Assembly: GCF_000004195.4 (NCBI RefSeq)
Contig: NC_030678.2
Span: 91,414,404 to 91,478,403 of the forward strand
Reading direction: 5' to 3'
DNA from: Xenopus tropicalis
Lineage: Eukaryota > Chordata > Amphibia > Anura > Pipidae
Length of the DNA stretch: 64,000 nucleotides
Of this stretch, positions 11,071-24,100 are shown in pieces (position 1 is the stretch's first letter; every line of letters starts with the position of its first letter). Both the position numbers and the translations under genes were made by a program. Under the pieces are notes generated by a model. The model searched no databases. It was not told the DNA's origin and worked only from the letters and a program-made list of their open reading frames with translations.

Positions 11071-11332
11071 AGACATCAACCACTGGTTGTGTTATTCATT
11101 TTTGGGGGTAATTCAGGGCTCACGAATTGTACATACACAACCTTGACAAAACTGTGTGATTACCAGTGTGGAGAATGCAGTTACTTTAACATATTGCAAA
11201 TAAAAATATACCCATTTGGCAAGGCAAGAGTGCTGTGTAGGGTTCTTTCTCAGGCTTTATTGGCTTGGTATATAATAATTAGTTTTATTCTACTAACCCA
11301 AACACTGTGGTTTTTCTTCTGCAGTATTTTTT
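11071..11332 (-). repeat. Right arm of the nearly identical long inverted repeat
   Basis: Reverse complement of 9716-9977, the same length and differing at one visible position. No target duplication is seen outside the pair: the left flank is GTGGCAT and the right flank AAAACCTG. The origin is therefore undecided between terminal repeats of a 1.6-kb element and a recent inverted duplication. Confidence 0.93.
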
Positions 11333-11546
11333 AAAACCTGTATTGTAAATGCCATTATTGGCAAGAATTTTTTTTTTATTTATTTTTCATTTCCGGCCAC
11401 TCCTTTTGATGGCATTGCTGAACTCTGTGACACACACACCTACAGATAGTTTCATAATTGAATGAATGGGACTTTTCCTCCTACACATAGTTGATCTTTG
11501 CTCTTTCTGATCTATTCTATTCACGGTACAATTTTAACAGCATTCA

Positions 11547-11570
11547 GTGTGTGTGTGTGTGTGTGTGTGT
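11547..11570. repeat. (GT)n microsatellite
   Basis: Twelve uninterrupted GT units. Confidence 0.95.
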
Positions 11571-12500
11571 TAGCTGTCTGTGGCATTGCCTTTTTTATTA
11601 CTTCAGAGGAGGTTTCCTTAAAGGGAACTGCTACTGCTAGAATAATATGTTCTAGTTGTTCCAGCATTATACAGTTCTATTGATATTTCTCAAGTGTTTC
11701 AGTTGGATGCCCTTCTTTTATAATGATAATAATTAGATTTTATTTATAGAACATTTATTATATGTACACAACCCAAGTTTAAGAAGAGTTAATAAGAAAA
11801 CACTCTTAGAGGAACAAGGGGAAGAGGCCTTCAGCATAAATCATAATATATTAATATTTGCAATTGACAGTGTGTCCTACAAGCATTCTGTAGATAAGAA
11901 AAGCAAATTTTTTGGGAAATTGTGAGGGGGTTGGTTGGTTCATGTCGATCCACTTCATTCATGGGGTAGAATTACCAAATATCAGTGGGGGCACACACTG
12001 CAGAAACACATACAGTGGCATCTGTAAAGCCTTTGCAAAATTGCGTTGCTGGTTAAAATTGGAATTTACAATTCTTCTAAAACAACAGCTATGTAAATAT
12101 CAACAGCAGCATTAGCACAATAATTATTAGTGCCACTTAGCCAGCATTTTGATGGTGAAAGAGGAACTAAGAGAGAGGCTTTCTCAGAAAACAGTAATAA
12201 CCTAAAAAGATGTGATCAAATAAGGTACTGAGAAGCTTCCTTGTACTTTCCCAGCCAACGACTTCTTTCAAGTGCTTACAAACAGATGCTATCTGCTGTA
12301 AGCTTTTATATGATATATCTCCAGCAAGAGTTGTTTTATTAGCTATCAATTTATCCTTCAAGCTGTGCTGAATTAATGGCAGCACAGTCTTTAAAAAGTG
12401 AAGGGGCAGTTCCCTTCAGACAACTGGGATATAAACTTGTGTTGTATAAATATATACAAAAGAAAAAAGTGTTGTGTGCATTAGAGGAATCTTTCCTGCT

Positions 12501-12502
<2 letters not shown>

Positions 12503-12546
<44 letters not shown>

Positions 12547-12560
12547 GTGTGTGTGTGTGT
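12503..12560. repeat. Compound (TA)n(GT)n microsatellite
   Basis: About twenty TA units followed by a short GT run, a usual compound structure in this DNA. Confidence 0.95.
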
Positions 12561-13372
12561 AAATCCTACTTAAAATGAGGTTCCATTTTATCAGATGTTA
12601 GGCACAGGAATCCTATAAGGCTGAGTGAGCTGCAGTCTACACCTCGCTCTAGAGTTTTAATCCAGCACAAGTCAGAGTGCTGCCCCTGCCATGGGTACAG
12701 GTGTGAGGTCTCTCTATATGGGTACTATGTTCTGCAATATTGCCCACCTTTGTTCTCCAGGGCTTGCATCTATATCCAACTTCTATTAAAGTGCAGCTCT
12801 GACTCAGTGCTAATTTATAGTAATGAGCCATACTAGTTATTGATTCCTTGGGCAAATGCAGTGGATCCCAGGGGTAATATATAATATATGTCACAGAATA
12901 AAGTGTTAGCCTGTGCTTAACTCTGTAGAGTCCCATTAACCATAGAACCTATGGTGACAGCATAAAAGCACTATACTCCCAATTCTGTAGGGGCTATGGT
13001 TCTGGGTATCGTTTTTTCTGTAAACCTCTGTAGCTTTATATATTGAAGCATAACAGAGTGGGTAAGCTGCAGCTCCTCTTGCATGCTCATTTTAAGCAGC
13101 ATAAATATATATTAGTCTGTGTACTTTATTTTTTCAATACATTTTTTGTCACATTGGCAATTTCAGGTTTTAGAGGATTTGGGAGATGTAGTTCTGCAGC
13201 AGCTAGAAATTAGATTACAATTCCTGATGCCATAGGCATAATACTATACAAATGATCTAATTAAACTAATGAATTCATATATGCAATATAATAATTATAT
13301 AATATGAATACTAATAAATATGGATATGTAAAATCCATCATTTTTAAAGTGTGAATATTCTTAACTATGCTA

Positions 13373-13380
<8 letters not shown>

Positions 13381-13406
<26 letters not shown>
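13381..13406. repeat. (AT)n microsatellite
   Basis: Thirteen AT units. Confidence 0.95.
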
Positions 13407-13726
13407 GCATTTTCCATGGTTACCAAGCTGTATAAGGTTTATGTCCATAATCTGCCTTTTGGGTTTTTTTGTTTTTTTTTACTGCTTCAGTTTAAATGAT
13501 GGGCAAAGTGCTCAATAAAACAATGAAAATAAAATAAGGAATCGTTCCAGGTTACAAAGTGCCAGCAGAATTTACAGCTAATGACTTCTTGATTTACACA
13601 AACCAGTTTCTCGTAACTTCAGCTTTTAAACAAGCCTCACATTCCTTAATCAGACCCACAGCCTAACAAAAGGAACATGCTCTTTAGTTTCTTTCAGATT
13701 GCAATTGAAGCATCAACTGTTAAATG

Positions 13727-13734
<8 letters not shown>

Positions 13735-13781
<47 letters not shown>
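13735..13781. repeat. Compound (AT)n(GT)n microsatellite
   Basis: An AT tract passing into a GT tract, as at 12503. Confidence 0.95.
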
Positions 13782-14749
13782 CTCTAAAGCCGTATGCACC
13801 TGGGGTTTGGGTTTCTCTCCAGGGCATTTTAATCTATAGAGGGTGATTCAGACTATTGAAGTCTGAGGTCCGTTTTGAGTCATCCCAAGTGGCATGCTGC
13901 TATTGGTGTAGCTTCAAGGAAATGCTTGGTAAAATTACATGAGAATCTTTATCACTGCAGGAAATGACAAGTCATTAAAATACTAACCGTTGGTGCTTAT
14001 GAGATCACTGCTTGGAAAGAAAAAAACGTTCCAAAGTTCACATTTTCTTATAGATTTAATGATGTTATTGTTAAGTAGTTCAGTTCTGTACCTACATTGT
14101 AATGGATATAGTGCTTTCTCATCATACTTCTATTCTAAGATATAAAGTAGGAAACCATTAGTAAATGTTTCTGTAGCTTATTCCATAGTAGATACACAAC
14201 ATTGTATAGTTTGATTATTAGCAATATTTGCAATATAACATTTTGGCACCACAGTAAATAGAATGTGATAGTACAGCTTACCTAAACCTGCTTAAATGTG
14301 CCTTCTATTAAGCTCTAGCCAGATATTTTATGTCGGTGTTAAAATTTTAAAGGGGTCCTCCAACCAAAAAGTGTTTGTGCAAGGAAAATGTAATTCTAAT
14401 CCACTTTCCAGTATACATTAAGCATTTTCAGTGGTTTTAAAGTGTTTTTGTAAATGTAAGTGAAAGCAATAGTTGGTCTGGCTGTTTACTTTCCCTTCAC
14501 TCCTTGCTCTGACTCCTGAAGCAGTGTTGCCACCAGCTGAGTAAAAGACTTGCAGGAGAATTGGCTCCTTTTACATTGTTTTAAAACTCCGACCCAGAGA
14601 ACAGATCATATACACAGATGCTGCCCAGTAACACCCTATGAGTTTACCTTCCTCCTGCTTTAAAACCATTGACATTTTTTTTAAATCTTTTGAATCATTC
14701 ATACTTCCTTAATAGTCATGTGACTGCATGTTACATTTGGTTAACAGAT

Positions 14750-15960
14750 TAATGATTATTTGTATGAAACAGCGTTGGTCTGTTTTTTTCATTTATGATA
14801 TCTTATATATACCAATGTGGCCTAGTTGGCCAAACTTATAACAAGGTGGGGGGGAAGAGATTGGGAAAGGAAGGGGGGGGGACGGAGATTAAATGCGGTC
14901 GAGCATACTTTTTTCTAACATATATTTGTTAAAGGAAATCTATAAATCTAGAATGAATACTTAACCAACAGATTAGTTTATATTATGTTAAGTGACCTAT
15001 TAAAGAATCTTACCAAACTGGAATATTTATATATCAGTAAATATTGCCCTTTTACATCCTTTCCCTTGAGTCACCATTTAGTAATGGGCTGTGTGCTCCC
15101 TCAGAGATCACATGACATGAAATAATGCTGCATTAACTGTAACAGGAAGAACAAAAGACAGAACTCTGTCCATTAATTGGCTGATGTAACCTAGCATGTA
15201 TGTGTGCCTTGGCTTGTTTGTGTGCACTGTGAATCCTATGATCCCAGGAGGTGGCCCTTAATTCTTAAAATGGCAATTTTCTATTTAGTGGTACCCAATA
15301 GCACATACTACTAAAAAAGTATATTTTTATGAAAATAGTTTAGATGAAGCAGGGTTTTACATATGAGCTTGTTTATACAATATATTTTTATAGAAACCTA
15401 CATTGTTTGAAAGGTATAGTTTTCCTTTAAAGGATATGAACCAGTTCCTGTCAGTTTTCCATATTTTTTCAAATGTGCGCAAATTGTTGTTGAGTAATGC
15501 CGTGAGTTTTTCCATCTCTATAGCCAACCATAGTGTATTGTGTATCTCCTGCATCATTGGAAGCAGTTTTTTTTCCTTTCAGGCATCTGGTTGTCATACA
15601 TAGATATATACACATAGAATAAACTTTTGTTTATTATGAGCAAGCTGGGTCAGTTACGTAACAAAGGGGCCAACCATGGATCAGGAGCTATATCAGTGGT
15701 TAAGGTTTCATTTATGGTTTGAAACACTTCTGACCACAGTTGTTTAATCAGAGGGCATGTCCACCACATAAGCATTTCATCTGCTGTTTCTCCACATCCT
15801 CCTAGGCACAGGTCCATTTATTATTTGTCTTTACAGTAGCAATGCTTACTGTTGGAAAAAAGTAAGGCCCGTCCCAATTTACTATTGATTTCCTGCAGTG
15901 TTTCAATTTGAAATAACATGGAAGAGAATAGATTCAATTTAAGGCCTTCTAGACCTGCTT
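14750..15960 (-). pseudogene. L1-like retrotransposon remnant (end of ORF2 and 3' UTR)
   Basis: On the minus strand from about 15960 to 15431, broken frames read MWWTCPLIKQLWSEVF and later EIHNTLWLAIEMEKLTALLN and EKIWKTDRNW. This is the usual C-terminal tail of L1-type ORF2 proteins, downstream of reverse transcriptase. Several stops and frameshifts are present. Beyond an inserted MITE (14933-15426) a C-rich tract on the minus strand (about 14845-14880) and the sequence after it match the 38480-38735 region, so this is the 3' UTR. The upstream parts of the element are missing, as expected from 5' truncation. L1 assignment is from motif memory. It could be a neighbouring non-LTR clade. Confidence 0.65.
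14933..15426. mobile_element. TTAA-flanked MITE inserted in the L1-like remnant
   Basis: TTAA at 14929-14932 and 15427-15430. The ends are AGGAAATCTATA and TATAGTTTTCCT, near-complementary. L1-like coding similarity stops exactly at the right border and the L1-like 3' UTR continues at the left border. The insertion is therefore younger than the L1 copy. Confidence 0.8.
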
Positions 15961-16013
15961 TGTGTTAATGTAAATAAAATTCTCAATTATTTTGGGGGAC
16001 TTAAGGTTCATTT

Positions 16014-16473
16014 GGGGCATATTTACTAAAACTCTAAAGGTGGCCATACACGGTAAGATCTGCTCGCTTGCCAATCTTTTCCCGATGTATGCAGCTACTG
16101 GTGGGAGATATTGTTTGGCCCTGGGGCCAAATGATCGAATTCGAATGGAGGGTATAGGCACCCGTTGGTTCGGGGATAGCGTCAATGAGCCAATGTGGTC
16201 CCAGATCCGACAAAAAAAAATCAAACCTGCCTGAACGATATCTCTAAAAAAATTTTTGCCGCAAAGTAGGATCCTCCAGGGAAGGGAAGAGACATCTGCC
16301 ACTGACTTCTACACGATCCCGACAAGTTTTAGCTGATGAATTGTCAGATTCAGATTTTTATCCATTTTATCTCAAAGTAAATTTTGAAGAAGTCGCTTCT
16401 TTTTCCTCGACTTTTAGCACTAAAAAAATCTTGAATTGGGGTAAAAAAAAATTAAACCATTAGTAAATGCCTT
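16014..16473. repeat. Harbinger-like MITE with a nested repeat fragment
   Basis: The ends GGGGCATATTTACTAAA and TTAGTAAATGCC are of the GGGGCAGATTTACTAA type seen at 20662, 36209, 44341 and 59687. From about 16035, AAAGGTGGCCATACACG begins a different, very common Xenopus-type repeat that appears inserted and truncated. Boundaries are approximate. Confidence 0.5.
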
Positions 16474-19400
16474 TCCTGAACCAGATAATAAATAATGGAT
16501 TTCACTGCTTAAATCACTGAAGATACTAATTAATATATGTGCCAACTCGATCCTGACTGTCAGAGCCTGTTGGGGGTCTTTGAGAAATCTCTAGTTCTCC
16601 GTATTGCCTTATTTTACTCCAATGTATTTTTTGAACGTTAAAAATGTAGACTTTTTTTTAAAATTACCGTTATTTATGTTCATGTTCATTCTTATTACTA
16701 CCTGTTGGAACTGCCGTAGTGCTTGCTCTGTCCAGGTGCAATACCTTAACAGATTTGTTTAATACTAAACAGATTTGTCGTAGTGGGTTTCCAGCTGGGA
16801 AATGAACCTGTCATTTTGGTTTGTTCCTCCATTCAGATGCTACAGTGATTACAAGATAGTATTGCTACTACTTTTGACACTTGCTGTTTTTTGGAACACA
16901 TTGTAATTCATGCTAAAACAAATCAGCAGCCCTGCTTCTGCAGCTTTATGCTTGGATTCAAATAACTTTTTAATACACTATCTCCCAGTTATGGCAATAA
17001 AAAGTAATTTATTGATCAGTTGAAACCAGACAAAGGGATCTTAGCTCAGTGGAAAGCCAGAGCAAGCACTGTGGTACAAAATTGAGGAATAATGCCAGTT
17101 TTTGAAATAGTGAAATCTGTTAATTTGGCAATATCCCACCTTAATACAAGGCAAATTTTCTGTTAAATGCAGATGTTTAAACCTAAACACAAATGAATGC
17201 TGAAAAAAGCCAACATTGGCCTCAGTTCAAATGTGAAAAAATTATTTCAGTGTTTGTTTTCCATAGCCTTGAGGAAAAGAACATTTTATGCCTAGATATA
17301 CCAGACTAGAATAATGTTCAGTTTTAATTTCTGTTGGATCATAAATCAGAGAGTAAGTCATTTTTTATAATTGAGGACTATTACTCATATGACCAAAGAT
17401 TGGCATTGAGAGTTGCAGAAAACTTGATTCCTATAAAGATGACTCTATTTGCCTTGTTGCCTTATTAGTTATATGCCCTTTATAATTTTAGCCTTGTTTA
17501 AAATAATTAGGTTGACAGGGCTGTCATTTGTTTTTGGAATTACATTGACCAGCCATATATACATATACCACATACATGGATATTGCAAAGCAGTTAACTA
17601 TAGCCTATTAAATATTACTAAACTGAGCACTTAGGTTTTAACTCTGGGTGTCAAGTCCAGCTTAAACTGATTTATTAGAGTACTGAGTTTGTACTTCCCG
17701 ATAAGCAGTTTGGCCCTTTTTTTAGCACGTGTTCTTGTAATCTTACTTTACAAGTTCCTGCCAATAGCGGTATTTAAAAGAAAAATATATTGCATTAGTG
17801 GGAGGAGGACTGGAGCAAACATTGCTGTGAATTCATGGACAGACAACAGTAATTACCTACTTTGCCACATTTGCTGAAAGGAATTTAACTTGTATGAATC
17901 AGAAATACTGCTATTTTGATTTACACAGAGACCACATAGATAAGGAGTATCTTTCTTTTATGTGGGAATTATAAAACCTGATTTAAAGAATGCCCTAACA
18001 CGCTACTTGTTCACTAACTATAAATCCAGGTTTGTAAAAAATATTGGAAAACAATCCAACATTATAATTACTATTGTGTTTTTTGTTGCACCAACATGTT
18101 CGCTGTGATTTATAAAGATTATTATTATTATTAGAACACACACACACCCCACCCACCAACAAATTCCACATTGCCGGGCAATAAATAAGTGTAAAAATGT
18201 AACATTGATCATACAATTGAATACAAAAGGCATTTTTCAGTTGAGCTGACAATCTAAATCACAATCACACACAGTTATATTTAATTGCCTGAATATGCTT
18301 GTTTTTGCTTCTGCTTAAAGGCTTGTATGTTGTTACTGTAACCCAAAATTAGCTGAGCACTTCTCTGAGCAATTCTTTTCAGCCAGGCTGCAGACAGTTA
18401 TGCTATATATATTCTTCTATAGAGTAGTATTGTCCAACTTCTGCTCTCCCACTTTGTCCATCCCTTTTAACCCCCTATAAGCTGTCATTTGCCTGTTTAA
18501 TCTTTGTCTCTTGTTGCCTTCTCTACTATTCTGCCTTGTCAACTATTTTGTTTTTCAAACTGCCAACCAGAAATGTAGAGCCTGTGGCACAAGGATTATT
18601 ACCTGTTTATATGGGTGCTGTAGATTGTATGTTCAGTGTGCTTCCAGGGGTTAAATTGAACATGATCACACCTTTTTGCCTTTGAGGTAACTGCTGTGAT
18701 ATGCTGTGTTGTGCCAGGTCATGTCAGAAAAACATGTACATTATGTATTTATGTTTAGCACCAGCAGCACAATCGGTATAGTTCAAATGTTACATATGAG
18801 AGTCACCTGTTACATATCAAGATTCCAGCATTTCAATTCACACTTCTCCCAGGCAGATCTGGAACCTCACAGCATCCCTATATAATAAGTTTTTTTTATT
18901 TATTTTTTAAACCTATTTTACTGGCTATCCAGAAAATCTTGGATTTGTATTGGATGTAAAACATGGCCATACTGTAGGATTAAGAAAGGGTTTGTAAGAA
19001 ATGTCCTGTAATGGAAGATTACCTGTTATCCTGGCAGAAAGTGGTATTTTATTTATATCATACCTTAGTAAAGAAAAAAGTTCCCTTTGTTTACTGTAAT
19101 TGGTAATGCTGAAAAGCACCAGTACTATTTCTCTCATACATTTGATTCAAGTGAATAGGCTGCAGCACTTAGTATATTTGCTTTTTCAATAAATCATTAC
19201 TGGCCAATCACAAGTACTTAAAATCCATTATTTCTGCACTGGTACTAATAACAAATTTTTCGCAAAAGTTTTCACCTGAATCTGTATTTAAATTATTACA
19301 AAATCTAAACATTATATCTGATATTGCTGTGCTATCTGAATCCGAACAGTATATTTTAATGTGACATTGTTTTGTCCTTTCTTTGTTTTTATTTAACAAG

Positions 19401-19539
19401 ATATTTAGTATCTGCTGATGAATAGCAACACTACTAATGTTATAGCCTAAAACTTTTAAGTATAAGTCAGCCATTACAGGAAATTAAATCCCTCCCTGCT
19501 ACACCGCCAATTAGTCCCAAAAGTATTACTCTGTGGGGG
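16474..19539. other. Non-coding stretch, nothing supported
   Basis: AT-rich sequence with small (TAT)n and (CA)n tracts near 18118-18145. No exons, RNA genes or complete elements were recognised. Confidence 0.45.
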
Positions 19540-19860
19540 CCATTTAGCAATGGTCAGATTTTTTTTTTGTATTGTGATTTTTAACCGATAAAAGTGGCAA
19601 AAAAAGTTGTTACTTTTTCAAGATTTATATGTGGAAAAATGGCTAAAAATCTGAATCCAACAATTCACCAGCTAAAACTTGATCATGTAGGAGTCAATGG
19701 CAGATTTTTGCCACTGGTAATTTGTGTGAAGATTCTAAAAAGCAGAGCTTTTGGTTGCAACAATTAGAAAAAGTTTTGCGACTTTTCTGCAACTTTTTCC
19801 TGCATGTACTTTTTGAGTTCAAACTTTTAGTAATCTTTTTAGTTTTAGTAATCTCCCCCT
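19540..19860. repeat. Decayed Harbinger-like MITE
   Basis: GGGGGCCATTTAGCAATGG at the left and TTAGTAATCTCCCCC at the right are partly complementary. The interior shares GTAGGAGTCAATGGCAGAT with 44341-44638. No clean target duplication is left. Confidence 0.5.
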
Positions 19861-20139
19861 AAGTGTCCTTTAAAAAATGGGGGGTTGGCTGGTGCCATCT
19901 TGCACTGCTTCAGGTGATCTTCTTTTAGAAGACGGAGCATGCAGAGTTTAAGCCATGTCCAGATTTGTGTATGCTTCTGTGGGAGAGCACTCGAAGCAGC
20001 ACAAGGTCCCTACCGACCCCACTGCACAACTCTGCATTTTTAAAGGTGGAACAAATAGAGAGACACTTTTTAAATTATTTTGGCGGCACCAAGAGGGGGC
20101 CATGGGTGAGAGCCTATGTATGCATGACTGTAGTTTGAA

Positions 20140-20660
20140 AAAAAGAACAATACTGTTGGGAAAAGGTTTTGTGGACAGACGAGGCCAATATGGAGGTTTT
20201 TGGCAAGGTTTTGGTTCAAAGAAATACAAGAGGCACCAATCTAATACTGCCAACTCCTCAATAAACATAAAACCTATAGTAAAGTTGGTAGCATCATACT
20301 GTGGGGTTGTTTTCATCAGTAGGATCTGAGTCTCTTAAACTAAAGGAAGGAATCAATGGTGCAAAATACAGGGAAACACTGCAAGATAACCTGTTTCAGA
20401 CTCTCAAAGAAAATGAAGCTTGGGAAAAAGTTCATCCTTCAGCAGTGCAGTGATCATAAGTACAAAGCTAAAGTAACACTGGAGTGAATCAAGAGCATAA
20501 AGGTGATTGTGGTACAATGTTCTAGTCAATGCCATATTTAACCCTGATCAGCCTGCAGCAAATCTGCCTGTAAGAATGGGCCAAAATCACAAATACTTAA
20601 AATCTGCTACTGTGGCAAAAGGTGCTTTAAAATATAAACATATGACAGAGAAAATAGTTA
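20140..20660 (+). pseudogene. Highly decayed Tc1-like transposase fragment
   Basis: Around 20155-20215 the frame reads WEKVLWTDEANMEVFG, matching the first catalytic aspartate region of Tc1-like transposases. About 20425-20475 contains FILQQCSDHKYKAK, a degraded form of the second catalytic block. Stops and frame changes throughout show it is dead. Its sequence differs from the transposon at 2243, so it is another, older family. Terminal repeats were not located. Confidence 0.6.
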
Positions 20661-20661
20661 A

Positions 20662-20881
20662 GGGACAGATTTATCAAAATGTGAGTTTAGGGATTAATAC
20701 ATAAAAACTCACCCGCGTTCTATTCATTCCTATGGGATTTTTGAAAGCGCATTTATCAATGGGAGAAAGTTAGAACTCCCCATTTGAAAAATATGATTCT
20801 AACTATCCAATAGGAATGAATAGAATGTGGGTGAGTTTTTATATATTAAGCTCTAAACCCACATTTTGATAAATCTTCCCC
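20662..20881. mobile_element. Harbinger-type MITE with TAA duplication
   Basis: TAA at 20659-20661 and 20882-20884. The inverted ends run GGGACAGATTTATCAAAATG and CATTTTGATAAATCTTCCCC. A second inner pair (AAAACTCACCC and GGGTGAGTTTT) continues the palindrome. A 3-bp TWA duplication is the signature of PIF/Harbinger elements. Confidence 0.8.
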
Positions 20882-20884
20882 TAA

Positions 20885-21090
20885 GTGTAGTATCTCATCA
20901 TCATTTAAATTAAACAACTGCTGCAGGTAATTAATACTAACAGTGATACACACCAAATTAAGCAAGTGGCTTGTTAATGTGTAGAACACTGAACCCAATT
21001 GCCATTTGATTAATAATTTAATGTTTGGTATTTGGAAAAAAAAAATATTCTTTCATGTGCAAAAATCGATGTTTCGTCCACAATTTAGGA
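20885..21090. other. Short non-coding stretch
   Basis: Nothing recognised between the MITE and the microsatellite. Confidence 0.5.
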
Positions 21091-21146
21091 TCTCTCTCTC
21101 TCTCTATCTATCCTATCTATCTATCTATCATCTATCTATCTATCTA

Positions 21147-21183
<37 letters not shown>
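21091..21183. repeat. Compound (TC)n(CTAT)n(TA)n microsatellite
   Basis: Three adjoining simple repeats in 93 bases. It is likely to be length-variable between individuals. Confidence 0.95.
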
Positions 21184-21186
<3 letters not shown>

Positions 21187-24100
21187 AGAGAGACAATATA
21201 TAAATCCTTTGCAGATATTACAGACTTTATGATCAGTGAGTGGGAAGTGTAAACCACCTAGGTTTTTTTGCAGTCTTTTTAATGGGAATTGTTTAGCTTT
21301 AATTGGAGCACTGCTGTGCGGCAGTCTATGAATGAAGTGCGAGAAGCATTAAAATTGACAAAATTGGCATCTTTTATCATTCATTAAATCACCAGTAACC
21401 GCTAATAATTTTCTTATAGAGCCATTAAATGAGTCTTAAGAATTTATCTTTGTTACAAGCTCCCTGCTTGTACTCACTCCGCAAATAAACTGCATTGATA
21501 AATTACACTATATTTAATTTGTTCTCCTTTGTTGCCGAAAAATATAAAGGGCAAAACAAAACTGTTCAAATCGCTCACATGCATCAGGAGTGTGTATATA
21601 TTTTATATACATCTTGAAAGACAATAAAGTATGTAATGCAGACACAATATCTGCCCTAAATCAAGAAAGCCCAGCTTAGTTGGATACAAATGATATACAA
21701 TCTTGCAGAACAAGATCTATAAGTAAAAAAAGAACATCCAATCCAAAGTAAGAAATCTCACTGACTTGAGTCTTGAAAAAAATTAATTTTATTAAACATA
21801 TATATTTATATATCTATTTCTCACTTGATACATAGCTATAAAGAAATTTAACAATTACAGGATTTATTGATTTATTAAAATCAAATTTTCTTGGCAGTTG
21901 GAGGTTGTACATCGGCCTTTAATTGTAGGGTTGGAGCAACCCTACAATTGGAGTTTGGATCAGACTTAGTGATTTTGTTACTATTTGTATAGTTTTATGT
22001 CACCTACATATCTACAGTGGGGTCTAACATGTAATAGCAGTCTGGTTGCTTATATACTGGTATTGTGTATGGCAACATCACCATAAAGCACTATGGCGCT
22101 TAACAAGAGGTGCTGTAAACTATTTATAGCATATTAAAGAAATTAAAAGCTAGCTACAATTCAATACAAAAATAATGCACATAGTTTATCTTACTGACAA
22201 TACTCTAGGTTCAAAATCCTTGTATTCAGAAGCATTACAGCCACAACACAATACTGAGTGCAGAAAATACTAGTTTCAAGGATTAACTAAACCTTACTAC
22301 ATAGTGTTCCCATAAAGCCAATTATAAACCGTATGTGCCTATAATATTTAATATGCCACTTTTTCAGACTTTTGAAAAAAGGCAGAATCATTCAATAATA
22401 CATATTTTAAGACCTAACTTTTACTGAAGGTACAATTTTTTAAATTTTTACATGAAATGGTATCTGCTGTTAAACTAACAAAAATCACTTGTAATTTAAC
22501 TGCATCCTTTCCAGTAAATATGTTTGAAGCTGCTTTCTTTTAATTGTATGATTTTGTCACACCTCTGTTACCATGTTACATATGAATCCCTGTAAAAAGC
22601 TTCCTGTAGAACCTAATTTTGAATGCCTTTTCTGACCTCAACTGAAAAACCATTAAATCGCACTTTCACTTTCTCCATACCATTCATCCTGTGTATCCTG
22701 TGTATGTTTGATTTTTTTTCTTCTTTTTAAGTCACTGTTCTATGCTACATAAGTACCACAAAGTGCACCAATGCAAAATTACTATTCATTAGGCTAAATA
22801 GGCACAAACACACACTTTAAACTACTTCTGGCAACATTTTTAGAAAAATTCAAAAAAGTCAAAACTGTAGTGGTTTAATTAGAAATTGACTTGATCTTTG
22901 ATGAAAAGCTACTCTTGCTGATTGACTCTTCAAGAAAAATTACAGGAAAGGGAATTTAGTTTTAAATTAACTGTTTTTGCACAGCTGATTGTATTTCCAT
23001 AAAAAGAACTGTTAGTATATCTAAGACATTAGCTTTAGTTTTTAGTGTTAGAATGTATTTATGCTATTTGGGTGTATTAAAAGTAGATAACATGGTTTAC
23101 CATTCCACTTGTTAAGGGTTTTACATAAAGTTAATCAAACATAAATGCCCAGTTTATATTTGTATCTTTGTCTGGTTTATTGCAGAATACATGGAAATAA
23201 GAAATAGTCATTTTACCTGTTAGCAGACTGCTTGTGTCTGGTTGCTCGGTAAATGTTCAAGCACCAATGCAGTCATCGATCAGCATAAGTAGCTCATACT
23301 ATTTCCAGCGAGTCATTTCACTGAATTCTATCCCAAGAAATACAAGGATGTTGTTACCATCCCTCCAGAATGATTCAAGTGTTTTCCCATAACTTCATTT
23401 CTACTATCATGTGTGACAAATGCATTTAGTAGCCACGAGAATGTGCCTTATTAATTTGCCTGTTAGGCAAGATTTCTCTTGCCTATTCCTGTTTTTTGTT
23501 TTTTTTTTTTTAATCAATATAATGCTAATAGGTACACTAATTTCTATTTATGAAACAAATCTTATTGAAAAAAATATTTATTGAAATAGTATAGTGTAAA
23601 AGTGGATTTTTATTGTTGCTGTGTCCTAAAGCTGGGCATTGTTTTATTATATTATATATTATTATACATTTTTTATACTAGAAATATTATACTTTATACC
23701 ATTGCTAATTGTTTTTCATTTTATAGGGAGTCTGTTGTTCAGCTCCTTTATTACATGTTTTATATGTTTGTCTCAAGAGTATTTTATTTTGGCCAAGACG
23801 TTTTATTTGATATGTAGCAAGAGCAAAGTGCATTGTATTTTTGTTTTTCAGTACATATCACCTTGCAGTGTGCTGAAGAATGCAAAAACAACTTATACAG
23901 AGAATTTGCAGCCATTTTACAGACTTGTAATTGGTTAGAAAGTAGTTCTGTTGCACTGTTGTGAAAGGACTTTGACACAATCATTTTCTAAGGAATTTAT
24001 TTATATACACCTATCCTTTCCTCCATCCCCCAACACTCCTTACCGTTACACTTAAATTTAGTTTTGTGTGCGTTAGAAATCTGGTAGGTAGTAAAGCGGC

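Larger units (their letters stand above)
11333..14749. other. Non-coding stretch with microsatellites
   Basis: No exon is recognised. From about 14349, the sequence AGGGGTCCTCCAACC after TTAA looks like the left end of another TTAA-type element, but its right end was not found. The simple repeats are listed separately. Confidence 0.45.

Noticed and set aside
18..13781. Possible CRISPR-like arrays or regularly spaced repeats
   Set aside because: All short tandem structures seen are plain microsatellites without spacers.
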